Below, one piece after another: positions 7,578 to 15,415 of a stretch of DNA of 54,009 nucleotides (positions within the stretch are counted from its first letter, which is position 1; each line of letters opens with the position of its first letter). Both the position numbers and the translations under genes were made by a program. Under the pieces are notes generated by a model. It was not told the DNA's origin, ran no database searches, and saw only the letters and a list, made by a program, of their open reading frames with translations. The stretch lies in the NCBI GenBank assembly GCA_035518635.1, contig DATIXI010000049.1:1-54009 (forward strand). Reading direction: 5' to 3'. Source of the DNA: AC-32 sp035518635 (GTDB lineage: Bacteria; Actinomycetota; Thermoleophilia; Gaiellales; Gaiellaceae).

Positions 7578-8756
7578 CTAGCCCGGCGGAACGATGAAGC
7601 GCGCGCTGCCGATCGCGTGGTAGCGGGCGAAGGAGCGCCTGCCGAGCCCCGCCCAGGCGTACCAGCGGTACTTGCCTGGCCTGAGGCGGTAGGTGTGACC
7701 GGCCCACTTCCAGGCCGACGGGAGAGCGATCTGGGACCTGCTCGGCCACGCCGCGAAGATCCGTTTCGAGCCCCGGAAGAGCTGCACGTGGTAGTACGTC
7801 GCCCCGCGTTTCCGCGCCCAGCGCAGGATCGGGTTCGGCGCTGCCCTCGGGACGTAGGGCATCGGACGCAGCGTCAGGACTTTCGGGAGAGCGTCGATCG
7901 TGATCCGCTTGGAGACGTTGCCCGCCTCGTCGGTGGTCTGGACCGCGTAGACATACTCCAGGCCGACCTGGATCTTCGTGTCGACGAAGCGAGAGGCCGG
8001 GCCGCGGAAGACCACCGGCTCATCGGCGCTCCCGCGCGCCCAGCGCTGGACGACGGCGGTGTCGGAAGGGCTGGTCGAGGCCCAGTGGACGAGGTCGGAA
8101 CCAGCGCGGCTCGCCACCCCGACCTTCGACACCTTGGGCGGGGTCGCGTCGTACTTCAGCGCGAAGGACGAAGAGGCAACGTTGCCCGCGTTGTCCGTGC
8201 AGGTGCCTTTACGAGACCCCGCGCCGCTGTCGGGCCCGGAATAGGTCGAGGAGGAACACCCCGCCAGACCCGAGGTCGCATCGGTGCCGTTCCAGGTGAT
8301 TGTTACTGGGTGGTTGTACCAGCCATTCGAGTCGGGGCTGCGACTCGGACTGACCCCCGTGATCTGAGGAGGCGTTCCGTCTCGCTTGAGCGAGAGGTCG
8401 ACCTTGGTCCAGGCAGAGTTGACATTCTCGACGTAGCAGTACTCGTGCGAGCCGGTTGAGTCGGTCGTCAGCGTGTGCGTGTTGCAGCCCTCCGTGTTCA
8501 TGACCCCGGCGGAGTCGCTGTACGTCCATTGGATCCTGACGTTGCTCCTGTACCAGCCCACACAGTTCGCCGGCCCCGGAGTGCACGAGTACGACACCGT
8601 TGGAGCAGCCGACGCGCTTGTTGCGGTTGTGAGCGCGGCGACGCAGGCCATTGCGACAAGCAGTCCGAAACGTCTGATCTTCGGTCCTGCTGAGTCGACC
8701 CTTGGCCCCACCCGCTTCCAGTTCGGTCGCGGTGCCTGCATCGGACGGCGACGCAT
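7578..8756 (-). CDS. Secreted protein with bacterial Ig-like and fibronectin III-like modules
   Basis: A 392-residue exported protein. The ATG at 8756 is preceded by GGGGGAG at good spacing; a GTG five codons upstream is less likely. The signal peptide core is GLLVAMACVAALTTATSASA. Two Ig-like repeats follow, each with paired cysteines (PTVSYSCTPG...; TPPQITGVSPSRSPDSNGWY...) and the TDNAGNVASSSF ending seen in cell-surface Ig modules. Next is an FN3-like module (PPKVSKVGVASR... QTTDEAGNVSKRITI) and a C-terminal beta domain rich in Trp and Tyr (GKYRWYAWAGLG). There is no anchor motif, so it is probably released or loosely wall-bound. It is likely an adhesion or matrix component; no enzyme motif is visible. 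Confidence 0.7.
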   Translation of the reverse strand: MRRRPMQAPRPNWKRVGPRVDSAGPKIRRFGLLVAMACVAALTTATSASAAPTVSYSCTPGPANCVGWYRSNVRIQWTYSDSAGVMNTEGCNTHTLTTDSTGSHEYCYVENVNSAWTKVDLSLKRDGTPPQITGVSPSRSPDSNGWYNHPVTITWNGTDATSGLAGCSSSTYSGPDSGAGSRKGTCTDNAGNVASSSFALKYDATPPKVSKVGVASRAGSDLVHWASTSPSDTAVVQRWARGSADEPVVFRGPASRFVDTKIQVGLEYVYAVQTTDEAGNVSKRITIDALPKVLTLRPMPYVPRAAPNPILRWARKRGATYYHVQLFRGSKRIFAAWPSRSQIALPSAWKWAGHTYRLRPGKYRWYAWAGLGRRSFARYHAIGSARFIVPPG

Positions 8757-8822
8757 TGGCCACTCCCCCACGAGATAGCTCTACGGGCGAAGCTTAGCGC
8801 CCTATTTGCAGGGATTCCAGGG

Positions 8823-9662
8823 CTAGCCGCTCGGGGGCGGAAGCGGAGCCGGGCCGCTGGTCGTGCCGCCGGGCGACGGGAGCGGGGCGGGCCCACTCGT
8901 GCTCTGAGCCGTTCTGGTGCTCGCCGGCCTCTGCGTCGAGACCATCTGACGCGCCGGCGCCGAGACCGTTCTCACCGCGAGCTCGGCGTTGGACGACCGA
9001 GCCGCGCGAGCCGGAGCAGGGGAAGTGTGCCTCACGGGCCGTAGCTTGACCTTCGCCGTCTCCGGCTTGACCGAGTGGAGCTTCGGGACGCGGAGCGTGA
9101 TCACCGGCGCATGCGCCCCCTGGGCCCGGGCCCCGTTGTGGGACGAGCCGTGCCAGGCGTGGAAGGAGGCGCCGCCGGCGGCGAAGAGCGCTGCGGCGAA
9201 GGCGACCCCGGCCGCAGCCCAGCCGAGCTTCGGGCGCCACCGGCGCCGCGTCCGAGCGGTGCGTGTCGGAGCGGCCGGCTCCGGGGCCGCCGGCCGCGCG
9301 GGCCGCGCGAGCCCGAGCTCCTTCGTCCAGAAGGCGATCCCGCCGTAACGGCTTGCTGCGACGTAGAGGTCGGAGTGGCCAGCCTTCTTGAACTCGCTTG
9401 CCGAAGGCCAGGTCTCGCGTCCGGCGCAGAACTGCTCGAGCGCATCCCGGATTCGCTCGTTCGTCCACCGGCGCTGCCCCGGCCGCTCCTGGCGGACGAC
9501 CCGGTACCACGTGCTCCGGCCGCCGCCGATCCGCTCGAGGATCCCGGCGGAGACGAGCTCGGCTAGGTCGTACGCCGCCTGCGAGCGGCTGACGCCCGCG
9601 ATCTCCTCGTAGAGCCCGCGCGTGAGGCGGACCGAGCCGTCGTCTTCGAGCGCGGCGAGCAC
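8823..9662 (-). CDS. Winged-helix protein with HNR-like repeat, one membrane segment and Pro-rich tail
   Basis: The first GTG gives 279 residues, but the frame stays open to 9716, where a CTG follows an ideal AGGAGG; the extra 18 residues (ending DLKATQKR) complete the first helix of the fold. Order of parts: a winged helix (LTRGLYEEIAGVSRSQAAYDLAELVSAGILERI, wing GGGRSTWYRV); a segment WTNERIRDALEQF... TWPSASEFKKAG... FWTKELGL that matches the homing-endonuclease-associated repeat; a basic stretch; one membrane segment (LGWAAAGVAFAAALFAAGGA); and a Pro/Ser/Thr-rich outer tail. It resembles a membrane-anchored regulator. It diverges from the surface-protein island at 10121 and may control it. 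Confidence 0.62.
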   Translation of the reverse strand: MLAALEDDGSVRLTRGLYEEIAGVSRSQAAYDLAELVSAGILERIGGGRSTWYRVVRQERPGQRRWTNERIRDALEQFCAGRETWPSASEFKKAGHSDLYVAASRYGGIAFWTKELGLARPARPAAPEPAAPTRTARTRRRWRPKLGWAAAGVAFAAALFAAGGASFHAWHGSSHNGARAQGAHAPVITLRVPKLHSVKPETAKVKLRPVRHTSPAPARAARSSNAELAVRTVSAPARQMVSTQRPASTRTAQSTSGPAPLPSPGGTTSGPAPLPPPSG

Positions 9663-9721
9663 CCGCTTCTGCGTGGCCTTCAGGTCGGTTCGGCCGTTGG
9701 CGGCTCTTCGAGGCAGTGCTT

Positions 9722-9737
9722 CCTCCTCCCCAGGAGG
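9722..9737 (-). promoter_or_regulatory. Hairpin that would occlude the Shine-Dalgarno of the winged-helix gene
   Basis: On the minus-strand transcript, CCTCCT, a GGGG loop and AGGAGG form a perfect 6-bp stem. The 3' arm is the Shine-Dalgarno itself, five bases before the CTG at 9716. This predicts that translation is limited by RNA folding. The same symmetry could arise by chance in a G-rich leader. Confidence 0.4.
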
Positions 9738-9910
9738 TTTGCGTTCTCACCTTAGCGCACTCGGGCTCGCGGGACACGCGGGGCAAAAGATCTTCAGATA
9801 AGCCGTACTTATGGTCAGGGGCTCGCCTCCCGGACACACGATCAGCGCACTGAAACGCCTGGCTTGCACGTCAGACGGGCGCGCTTCCCGCGCTGCCAAG
9901 CCGTCCGGGC

Positions 9911-9945
9911 CTTTCGTCCAACGGCCCTGGTGCTTTCGTCCAACG
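9911..9945. promoter_or_regulatory. Pair of TGGACGAA boxes, 22-bp period
   Basis: CTTTCGTCCAACG occurs twice, at 9911-9923 and 9933-9945, a 22-bp repeat interval (about two helical turns). The reverse complement core TTGGACGAAA reappears as another 22-bp-spaced pair upstream of the LuxR-type regulator at 11258-11289. The boxes end just before the predicted -35 element, a usual place for an activator. Confidence 0.6.
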
Positions 9946-9949
9946 ATAT

Positions 9950-9977
9950 TTCAATTCAAAAAGTGCAACGCTAATAA
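9950..9977 (+). promoter_or_regulatory. Predicted sigma-70-type promoter of the exported repeat protein
   Basis: TTCAAT (9950-9955) and TAATAA (9972-9977) are separated by 16 bases. The -35 is poor (3 of 6), which fits a promoter needing an activator at the boxes immediately upstream. Predicted transcription start is near 9984, leaving a leader of about 80 or 137 bases depending on the start codon. Confidence 0.4.
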
Positions 9978-10120
9978 CGCTTCGAGAAATCACACTGGAA
10001 ATGCGGTTAGAGTCACGAAATCAGATCTTGAAATGGTAGTGACGTATTGCTACGGTCATTTCGGTGACTACTGCAACTGCGGTGGAGACGGATTCGGCTT
10101 GGAGCCTCGGGGGGCGCCGC

Positions 10121-11236
10121 GTGAAACGGGCGATTGCGGCTCTGGTAGCGGTTTCTTGCGTGTTTGTCTACGCCGTCGCGGCCACCGGAAACGCGCACGC
10201 GGCAAGCGGACCGCTTTCCGCTCCCGCGTCCGTCGCTCCCGGCGTTTCCGGGGCCTCTGCCGGCGCGGCGGGCGCCGACGACCAGGCGCTCAACTCCCTC
10301 GCGCCTGCGGATTCGTCGGCGCCCTCCGACCAAACGGCGGCGACCAACCAGGCCGCGAATGCGGCGGCGTCGGCGCTGCAGCAGGCCGCGCGGAACATCG
10401 TTGTGTCGATCCGGATCAACAGCCCCGGCGACGACGGCCCGATCCAGCAGACGAACACCGGGGGCGCGGTCGGGTCGAGCTCCAACGACTCGGCCACGGG
10501 TCAGGAAGCCGGTCAAACGGGTCAACCAGGGGGAAACGAGGACGCGTCCACGAATCAGGCGGCCGGCTCGGATGCGACCGCCACGCAGAACGATCCGCAG
10601 AACATCGTCATCTCGATCCGGGTTAACAGCCCCGGAGACAACGGCCCCGTCTCGCAGCAGAACATCTCGGTCGCCGTCTCGTCGTCAGGGAACGTGAGCA
10701 TCACGAACCAGGGCGCGGGAGTGGCCGATGGGGGAGAGGCAACCGGAGGATCGCCGTCCGGAACGACCGGAAATCTGCGTGGGAGCCTGACGCCCATGCG
10801 GCACGCGTCCGTTCCGGCGGGCGGCACGGGCGGCGGTGCTCCGGCAGCTTCGAGGGCAGCTCCCAAACACGCAGCGGCCTCGACCGGCTCGGGGTCGACG
10901 CCGCGGCCGGCGGCCGTGAGCAACACATCGCACGCCGCAGGGCCGAGCGCGCCGGTTCGCGTCGTCCAGCACGCGGCCATGAAGGCAAAGACCTCGATCC
11001 AGGGGGCGGCCCGCCCGCTCCTTCGCGCCGCTCCGCGGTATGGGGCCGACGTTCTGAAGCAGCTGGCTCCCCGGCCGCCCGCGGCACTGCAGTCCGACAA
11101 CAGCGGCCCGAATGTCTCGAACGCCGTGCTGCTGACGCTGGTCGCGGTGCTCGGGGCATTCGCGGTGCTCTTCTCCTCGTCGCTCATCGCCCGGGCGGGC
11201 CGCGTCTTCGACCGAAGGGCCTGGCGCCTGCGATGA
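10121..11236 (+). CDS. Exported low-complexity protein with two NIVxSIRxNSPGD repeats and C-terminal membrane anchor
   Basis: A 371-residue protein if it starts at the GTG at 10121, directly before the signal peptide MKRAIAALVAVSCVFVYAVA; a GTG at 10064 is an alternative. The mature part is rich in Ala, Ser, Asn and Gln. Two repeats of about 65 residues each carry ARNIVVSIRINSPGDDGPIQ and PQNIVISIRVNSPGDNGPVS, each flanked by TNQAA-type segments. A long Ala/Pro/Ser region follows, then a C-terminal membrane segment (NAVLLTLVAVLGAFAVLFSSSLIA) and a basic tail. The repeats alternate beta-prone and polar stretches with regularly placed N and Q, as in surface fibres. Neighbouring genes encode similar exported proteins. 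Function is unknown; a wall-associated structural role is inferred. Confidence 0.68.
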   Translation: MKRAIAALVAVSCVFVYAVAATGNAHAASGPLSAPASVAPGVSGASAGAAGADDQALNSLAPADSSAPSDQTAATNQAANAAASALQQAARNIVVSIRINSPGDDGPIQQTNTGGAVGSSSNDSATGQEAGQTGQPGGNEDASTNQAAGSDATATQNDPQNIVISIRVNSPGDNGPVSQQNISVAVSSSGNVSITNQGAGVADGGEATGGSPSGTTGNLRGSLTPMRHASVPAGGTGGGAPAASRAAPKHAAASTGSGSTPRPAAVSNTSHAAGPSAPVRVVQHAAMKAKTSIQGAARPLLRAAPRYGADVLKQLAPRPPAALQSDNSGPNVSNAVLLTLVAVLGAFAVLFSSSLIARAGRVFDRRAWRLR

Positions 11237-11257
11237 CCGGGGGGAGCTGCGGCGTGG

Positions 11258-11289
11258 TTGGACGAATAGCCCTCGCGAGCTGGACGAAT
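11258..11289. promoter_or_regulatory. Second pair of TGGACGAA boxes, 22-bp period, upstream of the response regulator
   Basis: TTGGACGAAT (11258-11267) and CTGGACGAAT (11280-11289) repeat with a 22-bp interval, the same sequence and spacing as the pair at 9911-9945 but in the opposite orientation. They lie about 65-100 bases before the regulator start. This suggests one protein reads both sites, and autoregulation by the LuxR-type regulator is the simplest idea. Confidence 0.6.
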
Positions 11290-11354
11290 CGGGCGCAGAC
11301 CGTCCTGTCCAAGCGGGTTTCCACCGTTCTTTGCAACGGATCGGAGGACCACCG

Positions 11355-11999
11355 GTGAAGCTGTCGGTCCTCCTCGCCGATCGCCATCCCGTCGTCCGGG
11401 CGGGTCTCCGCTCTTGGCTGGCGCCCTCGGACTTCGACGTGGTCGGGGAGGTCTCGACGGCAGCCGAGGCGCTCGAGGCGGCGTTCCGCATGCGGCCGGA
11501 CATCGTCGTGCTCGACGCGCTTCTCGCCGACGGCGCCGGAGCGGGCGTCTGCGCCGCGATCTCCCGACGACTGCCGGGCACGGTGACCGTCGTCTACGCG
11601 GGTGACCTAGACGAGGAATCGGTTCTCGAGACAGCGGCTGCCGGGGCCCGCGCTTATCTGCTGAAAGACGCTCCAAAGCCCAATCTCGCCAACGTTTTGC
11701 GGCGTGTCGCGGCCGGCGAGCGGTTCGTCGACCCGGCCGTCGCCGAGGTGCTGTTCCGCGCCCAGGGTGCGGCCGCCCGGCCGCGGCTCACAGATCAGGA
11801 GCTGAGCGTCGTCAGGCTCGCCGCGCAAGGCCTCACCAACAGGGAAATCGGGGCGCGGCTGTACCTGAGCCGCCACACGGTCAAGGAGTACCTCAGCAAC
11901 GCGATGCGCAAGCTCGGCGTGGACAGCCGCGTTGCGGCCGTGGTCGAGGCGGGACGGCGGGGGCTCCTCGGCCCGATGTCGCTCTCCAAGGCGTCGTGA
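11355..11999 (+). CDS. NarL/LuxR-family response regulator
   Basis: A 214-residue two-domain regulator starting at GTG 11355, with GGAGGA at 11344-11349. The receiver domain (about 1-120) has the acidic pocket (ADRH), the phosphoacceptor D54 in VVLDALLADG and K108 in YLLKDAP. The C-terminal domain (about 148-205) is a LuxR-type helix-turn-helix: LTDQELSVVRLAAQGLTNRE, then IGARLYLSRHTVKEYLSNAM. No histidine kinase gene is adjacent, so it is an orphan in this window. It sits between genes for exported low-complexity proteins and has paired TGGACGAA boxes upstream, so it probably controls this island, much as CsgD-type regulators control surface fibres. That comparison is functional only. Confidence 0.85.
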   Translation: MKLSVLLADRHPVVRAGLRSWLAPSDFDVVGEVSTAAEALEAAFRMRPDIVVLDALLADGAGAGVCAAISRRLPGTVTVVYAGDLDEESVLETAAAGARAYLLKDAPKPNLANVLRRVAAGERFVDPAVAEVLFRAQGAAARPRLTDQELSVVRLAAQGLTNREIGARLYLSRHTVKEYLSNAMRKLGVDSRVAAVVEAGRRGLLGPMSLSKAS

Positions 12000-12973
12000 C
12001 ACGAGGCGTGACACCCAGACGGGGGGATCAAGACCCGCCACGTGGGGGCTTTCGAGCCGCGACGGGCGCTCGCATCATCCCCCGCAGAGCTCGCCTCTCC
12101 GCTACCGATCGGAGCAAGGAGACGAAAATCACAGCAATCGCGTCCGGCCCAGCCGCTCCCGGCGCAGTCGGCTGCCCAGTCTCTTGGCGCGCGCGTCTAT
12201 GCGCTGTCGCGGGCGTGCTCGCGGTCGTTGGGCTGGGCGCGCCCGGGGCCGCTCGTGCTGCTGGCCCCGCGGGTGGCGGCGGGCTCGGATCCGAGATCCA
12301 GTCCGCCCTGGCCCAGCTCGGCGATGCCGTTCAGAGCGCCCGCGCGTTCGCCAGCACCAGCGGCTCGACGGGCTTCAGTCTCCCGAGCACGGCCATGCCG
12401 GAGATGCCGGCTGCGGCCGACGGCGCGATTCCGACGAGCGTCGCCGCCGCGGCCGAGTCGGCCGCCACGGCGCCCTCTCCCGGGTCCAGCTGGGCCGGGA
12501 CGGAGAGCTCGCCGTCGACACCCGGCACGACCCGAAGCTCGGGACAGGAGCGCGGCGCACCTAAGTCCGGGCAGCCCGAGCACGCGCAGGGCTCGGCCGT
12601 CCGGACTGCGCCGCGCTCGAACCTTGGACGCATCTCCACCGTTGTGCCGCAGAGCAGCGCTGTGCCGCTGCAGAAGAGGCTCGTCACAGACGGGCTAGGC
12701 GAGACTCGCGCAGCCCACCGCGCGCGAGGCAAGCCCGAGCGTCCGGCGGGAGCTGTGCCGCAGCAGCTCCCGCCGCGACCACTTCCGACCCCCAACCCGG
12801 ACATGACCTCGTCCGGCCAGGCGGGCGGCCAGAGCCAGCCGGCGCCACTGATGCTCGCCGCGCTCGCAGCGACGCTCTTCCTCTTCGCTTTGAGACTCCT
12901 GCCTCGGGCCGTTCCGCTACCGGCCTTGCGGAAGCCGAGGCACACCGTCATTCCGTCCTGGAAGCCGGGCTGA
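11996..12973 (+). CDS. Exported Ala/Ser/Pro-rich protein with C-terminal membrane anchor
   Basis: A 325-residue frame from a GTG that overlaps the regulator stop by 4 bases. The first 44 residues look non-structured. A hydrophobic export signal is found at about residues 66-88 (LCAVAGVLAVVGLGAPGAARA). An AAGGAG (12116-12121) stands six bases before an in-frame ATC (12128), so the true start may be internal and non-standard. The mature part is low-complexity (S, A, P, T, Q) without cysteine pairs, and ends with a membrane segment (LMLAALAATLFLFALRLLP) plus a basic tail, the same plan as the protein at 10121. No known domain is recognised. It is probably co-expressed with the regulator and the repeat protein that follows. 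Confidence 0.6.
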   Translation: MTRGVTPRRGDQDPPRGGFRAATGARIIPRRARLSATDRSKETKITAIASGPAAPGAVGCPVSWRARLCAVAGVLAVVGLGAPGAARAAGPAGGGGLGSEIQSALAQLGDAVQSARAFASTSGSTGFSLPSTAMPEMPAAADGAIPTSVAAAAESAATAPSPGSSWAGTESSPSTPGTTRSSGQERGAPKSGQPEHAQGSAVRTAPRSNLGRISTVVPQSSAVPLQKRLVTDGLGETRAAHRARGKPERPAGAVPQQLPPRPLPTPNPDMTSSGQAGGQSQPAPLMLAALAATLFLFALRLLPRAVPLPALRKPRHTVIPSWKPG

Positions 12974-13058
12974 CCCTCCTTCTCCGGCCTAAGCCGCGCG
13001 TCGTTTCTGCGACGGCGCGCTGACCCGACACGACAACACGAGAAGGAGAGAACGTCTG

Positions 13059-15410
13059 ATGCGATTCAAGCTACTGAGCGTTGCCGTGGCGCTCGTCGCC
13101 CTCTGGGTGGCACCCTCGGCGTTCGCCAGCGGCTCCGGAGGCCCAGGAGGGGCCCAGATCGGAGCCCAGAACGCCGGCACGAACCAGGGTGCACTCGGTG
13201 TGGCGGCGAGTTACCAGAACGCGGTCAACGCAAACGTGCCGGTCTCGATCGCCGGAGGGAACATCTACTCCAACGGCCCGAGCTCGGCGACCCAGAACCC
13301 GACGTCGACGGCGACGACGACCGTCGGGAACACCGCAAAGACCGACCAGAACCAGCGACAGAACCAGAACATCGACGGCGGCGCTTCCTGCAAGGCCGGC
13401 TGTGGCGGTGCGGGCGGATTCCAGGCCGGAGTCCAGAACGCCCAGACCAACCAGCTGGCTGGCGGCGCAGCCTCGAGCAACCAGAACGCGGTGAACGCCA
13501 ACGTCCCGGTCTCGATCGCGGGCGGCAACGTCACCTCCGGCCCGAGCTCCGCGACGCAGAACGCGAACTCGAACGCCACCACCAACGTCACGAACGACGC
13601 CGAGACCCATCAGCACCAGTCGCTGAACCAGAACATCGGCGGCTCCGGCTGCATCGCCGGCTGTGGCGGCGCGGGCGGCTTCCAGGTCGGCGTGCAGAAC
13701 GCCAAGACCAACCAGGGAGCCCTTGGCGCGGCAGTCAGCAAGCAGAACGCGGTCAACGCGAACGTCCCCGTCTCGATCGCCGGCGGCAACGTCTCCTCCG
13801 GCCCGAGCTCGGCGACCCAGAACGCGACGTCGAACGCGACGGCGAACGTCTCGAACGACTCCACCACCGACCAGCACCAGTCGCAGACGCAGAACATCGG
13901 CGGCGGCTCGTGCAAGCTCGGCTGTGGCGGCGCGGGCGGATTCCAGGCCGGGATCCAGAACGCGGAGACGAACCAGCTGGCGGTCGGTCTCTCGAAGAGC
14001 GACCAGAACGCCGTGAACGCGAACGTCCCGGTGAACATCGCCGGGCACGACGTGTCGGCCGGCCCGAGCTCCGCCAACCAGACGGCGAACTCGTCGGCCA
14101 CGACCAACGTCTCGAACAAGGCGAACACCGGCCAGGACCAGCTGCTCTGCCAGAACATCGGCACCAGCAGCTCGGGCTCTGGATGCGACAAGAAAGGCCG
14201 GGACGGTGTCATCCTTGGTAGCCGGGACAGCCTTGACGGCAAGGACGGCTGCTACGCCGGTTGTGGCGGTGCGGGCGGCTTCCAGGCCGGACTCCAGAAC
14301 GCCGAGACCAACCAGCTAGCCCTCGGGGGCGCGGTCAGCAAGCAGAACGCCGTGAACTCGAACACCCCGGTCTCGATCGCCGGTGGGAACGTCTCCTCCG
14401 GCCCGAGCTCGGCGACCCAGAACGCGACGTCGAACGCGACGACCAACGTCTCGAACGACGCCACCACCGACCAGCGCCAGGGTCTCTGCCAGAACATCGG
14501 CAGCGACAGCTCCGGGTGCGGCGGCCGCGTGATCATCATCCGCGACGGCAACGACAGCAGCCGCGACGGCAAGGACGGCTGCTACGCGGGTTGCGGCGGT
14601 CCCGGTGGGTTCCAGCTGGGCGTCCAGAACTCGAAGACGAACCAGGGTGCCCTCGGTCTCGCGTTCAGCAACCAGAACGCCGTGAACGGGAACGCTCCGG
14701 TCTCGATCGCCGGTCGGAACATCTACGGCGACAAGGGATCGAGCTCGGCGACCCAGAACGCGACGTCGAACGCGACCGCGAACGTCTCGAACACCTCCGA
14801 GACGGACCAGCACCAGGGGCTGACGCAGAACATCGGCGGCTCCGGTTGCAAGCTGGGCTGCGGCGGCGCCGGCGGGTTCCAGGTCGGTCTCCAGAACGCG
14901 GAGACCAACCAGTGGGCCGTCGGCCTCGCGTTCAGCAACCAGAACGCGGTCAACTCGAACACGCCGCACTCGACGGCGGGTGGGAACATCTACGGAGGCC
15001 CCAGCTCCGCCACCCAGACGCCGACGTCGACCGGCACCAGCACGACCGGCAACACGGCGCAGACCGGGCAAGGCCAGTGGCTGAACCAGCTGCTCGGTCC
15101 GAGCGCGGCTCCGACGCTGAGCACGTCGACGGGCAAGACCCCGTACTCGGCCTCGTCCCGCACCCCGGCGAAGGTCACGCCGCTGAAGACCGGCACCTCG
15201 TCCGGGTCGAAGACGACCCCCGGCGTCTCGGCCGAGAAGACAGCGAAGACGCTGTCGGGAGTCAAGACCTCCGCGATGCTCCCGTTCGCGGGGAAGTCGC
15301 TCCGCGGAGCGCTCCTGGCCGCTCTCGGCCTGTTGCTGATCGGGACCGCCCTGCGCCGCGCCGGGCGCCCCGGCCGGCCCGAGGACAACGGGGAGGTGGA
15401 CACGCTCTGA
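13059..15410 (+). CDS. Seven-repeat Q/N-rich cell-surface protein with LPFAG sortase-like tail
   Basis: A 783-residue exported protein; ATG with GAAGGAGAG upstream; signal peptide LLSVAVALVALWVAPSAFA. Residues about 27-680 are seven repeats of about 85-110 residues. Each contains GGAGGFQ, QNAxTNQ, SxQNAVNANVPVSIAGGN, GPSSATQNATSNAT and a final QNIGG; units 1-6 then end in a C-x3-GC motif (Cys, usually three residues, then Gly-Cys). Units 4 and 5 carry Asp-rich inserts (GRDGVILGSRDSLDGKDG). After a Ser/Thr/Lys-rich stalk comes LPFAG (741-745), a hydrophobic stretch and RRAGRP, the layout of a sortase sorting signal. The N/Q ladder around a short beta-prone PVSIAGG core recalls curlin and chaplin repeats, so an amyloid-like wall-linked fibre is a reasonable idea. 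No sortase gene is in the window. Confidence 0.75.
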   Translation: MRFKLLSVAVALVALWVAPSAFASGSGGPGGAQIGAQNAGTNQGALGVAASYQNAVNANVPVSIAGGNIYSNGPSSATQNPTSTATTTVGNTAKTDQNQRQNQNIDGGASCKAGCGGAGGFQAGVQNAQTNQLAGGAASSNQNAVNANVPVSIAGGNVTSGPSSATQNANSNATTNVTNDAETHQHQSLNQNIGGSGCIAGCGGAGGFQVGVQNAKTNQGALGAAVSKQNAVNANVPVSIAGGNVSSGPSSATQNATSNATANVSNDSTTDQHQSQTQNIGGGSCKLGCGGAGGFQAGIQNAETNQLAVGLSKSDQNAVNANVPVNIAGHDVSAGPSSANQTANSSATTNVSNKANTGQDQLLCQNIGTSSSGSGCDKKGRDGVILGSRDSLDGKDGCYAGCGGAGGFQAGLQNAETNQLALGGAVSKQNAVNSNTPVSIAGGNVSSGPSSATQNATSNATTNVSNDATTDQRQGLCQNIGSDSSGCGGRVIIIRDGNDSSRDGKDGCYAGCGGPGGFQLGVQNSKTNQGALGLAFSNQNAVNGNAPVSIAGRNIYGDKGSSSATQNATSNATANVSNTSETDQHQGLTQNIGGSGCKLGCGGAGGFQVGLQNAETNQWAVGLAFSNQNAVNSNTPHSTAGGNIYGGPSSATQTPTSTGTSTTGNTAQTGQGQWLNQLLGPSAAPTLSTSTGKTPYSASSRTPAKVTPLKTGTSSGSKTTPGVSAEKTAKTLSGVKTSAMLPFAGKSLRGALLAALGLLLIGTALRRAGRPGRPEDNGEVDTL
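13137..15105 (+). repeat. Seven tandem coding repeats of about 255-330 bp
   Basis: The DNA encoding units 1-7 of the surface protein is repetitive, with long near-identical blocks such as the stretches coding NVPVSIAGGN and GPSSATQNATSNAT. Units 4 and 5 are longer because of Asp-rich inserts. Similarity at DNA level suggests recent duplication or recombination, and the number of units may vary between strains. Confidence 0.85.
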
Positions 15411-15415
15411 AACCG

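Larger units (their letters stand above)
9717..10120. other. Divergent intergenic region, A/T-rich, holding regulatory boxes
   Basis: About 400 bases without a convincing gene lie between the minus-strand winged-helix gene and the plus-strand exported protein. The segment 9940-10040 is strikingly A/T-rich for this genome. It contains two copies of CTTTCGTCCAACG (9911-9923 and 9933-9945) and a plausible promoter (9950-9977). The rest shows nothing I can name. A GTG at 10064 could extend the next gene by 19 residues. Confidence 0.6.

Noticed and set aside
13137..15105. Possible CRISPR array or non-coding tandem repeat
   Set aside because: Units are about 255-330 bp and in frame, with conserved protein elements and no short identical repeats separated by unique spacers.
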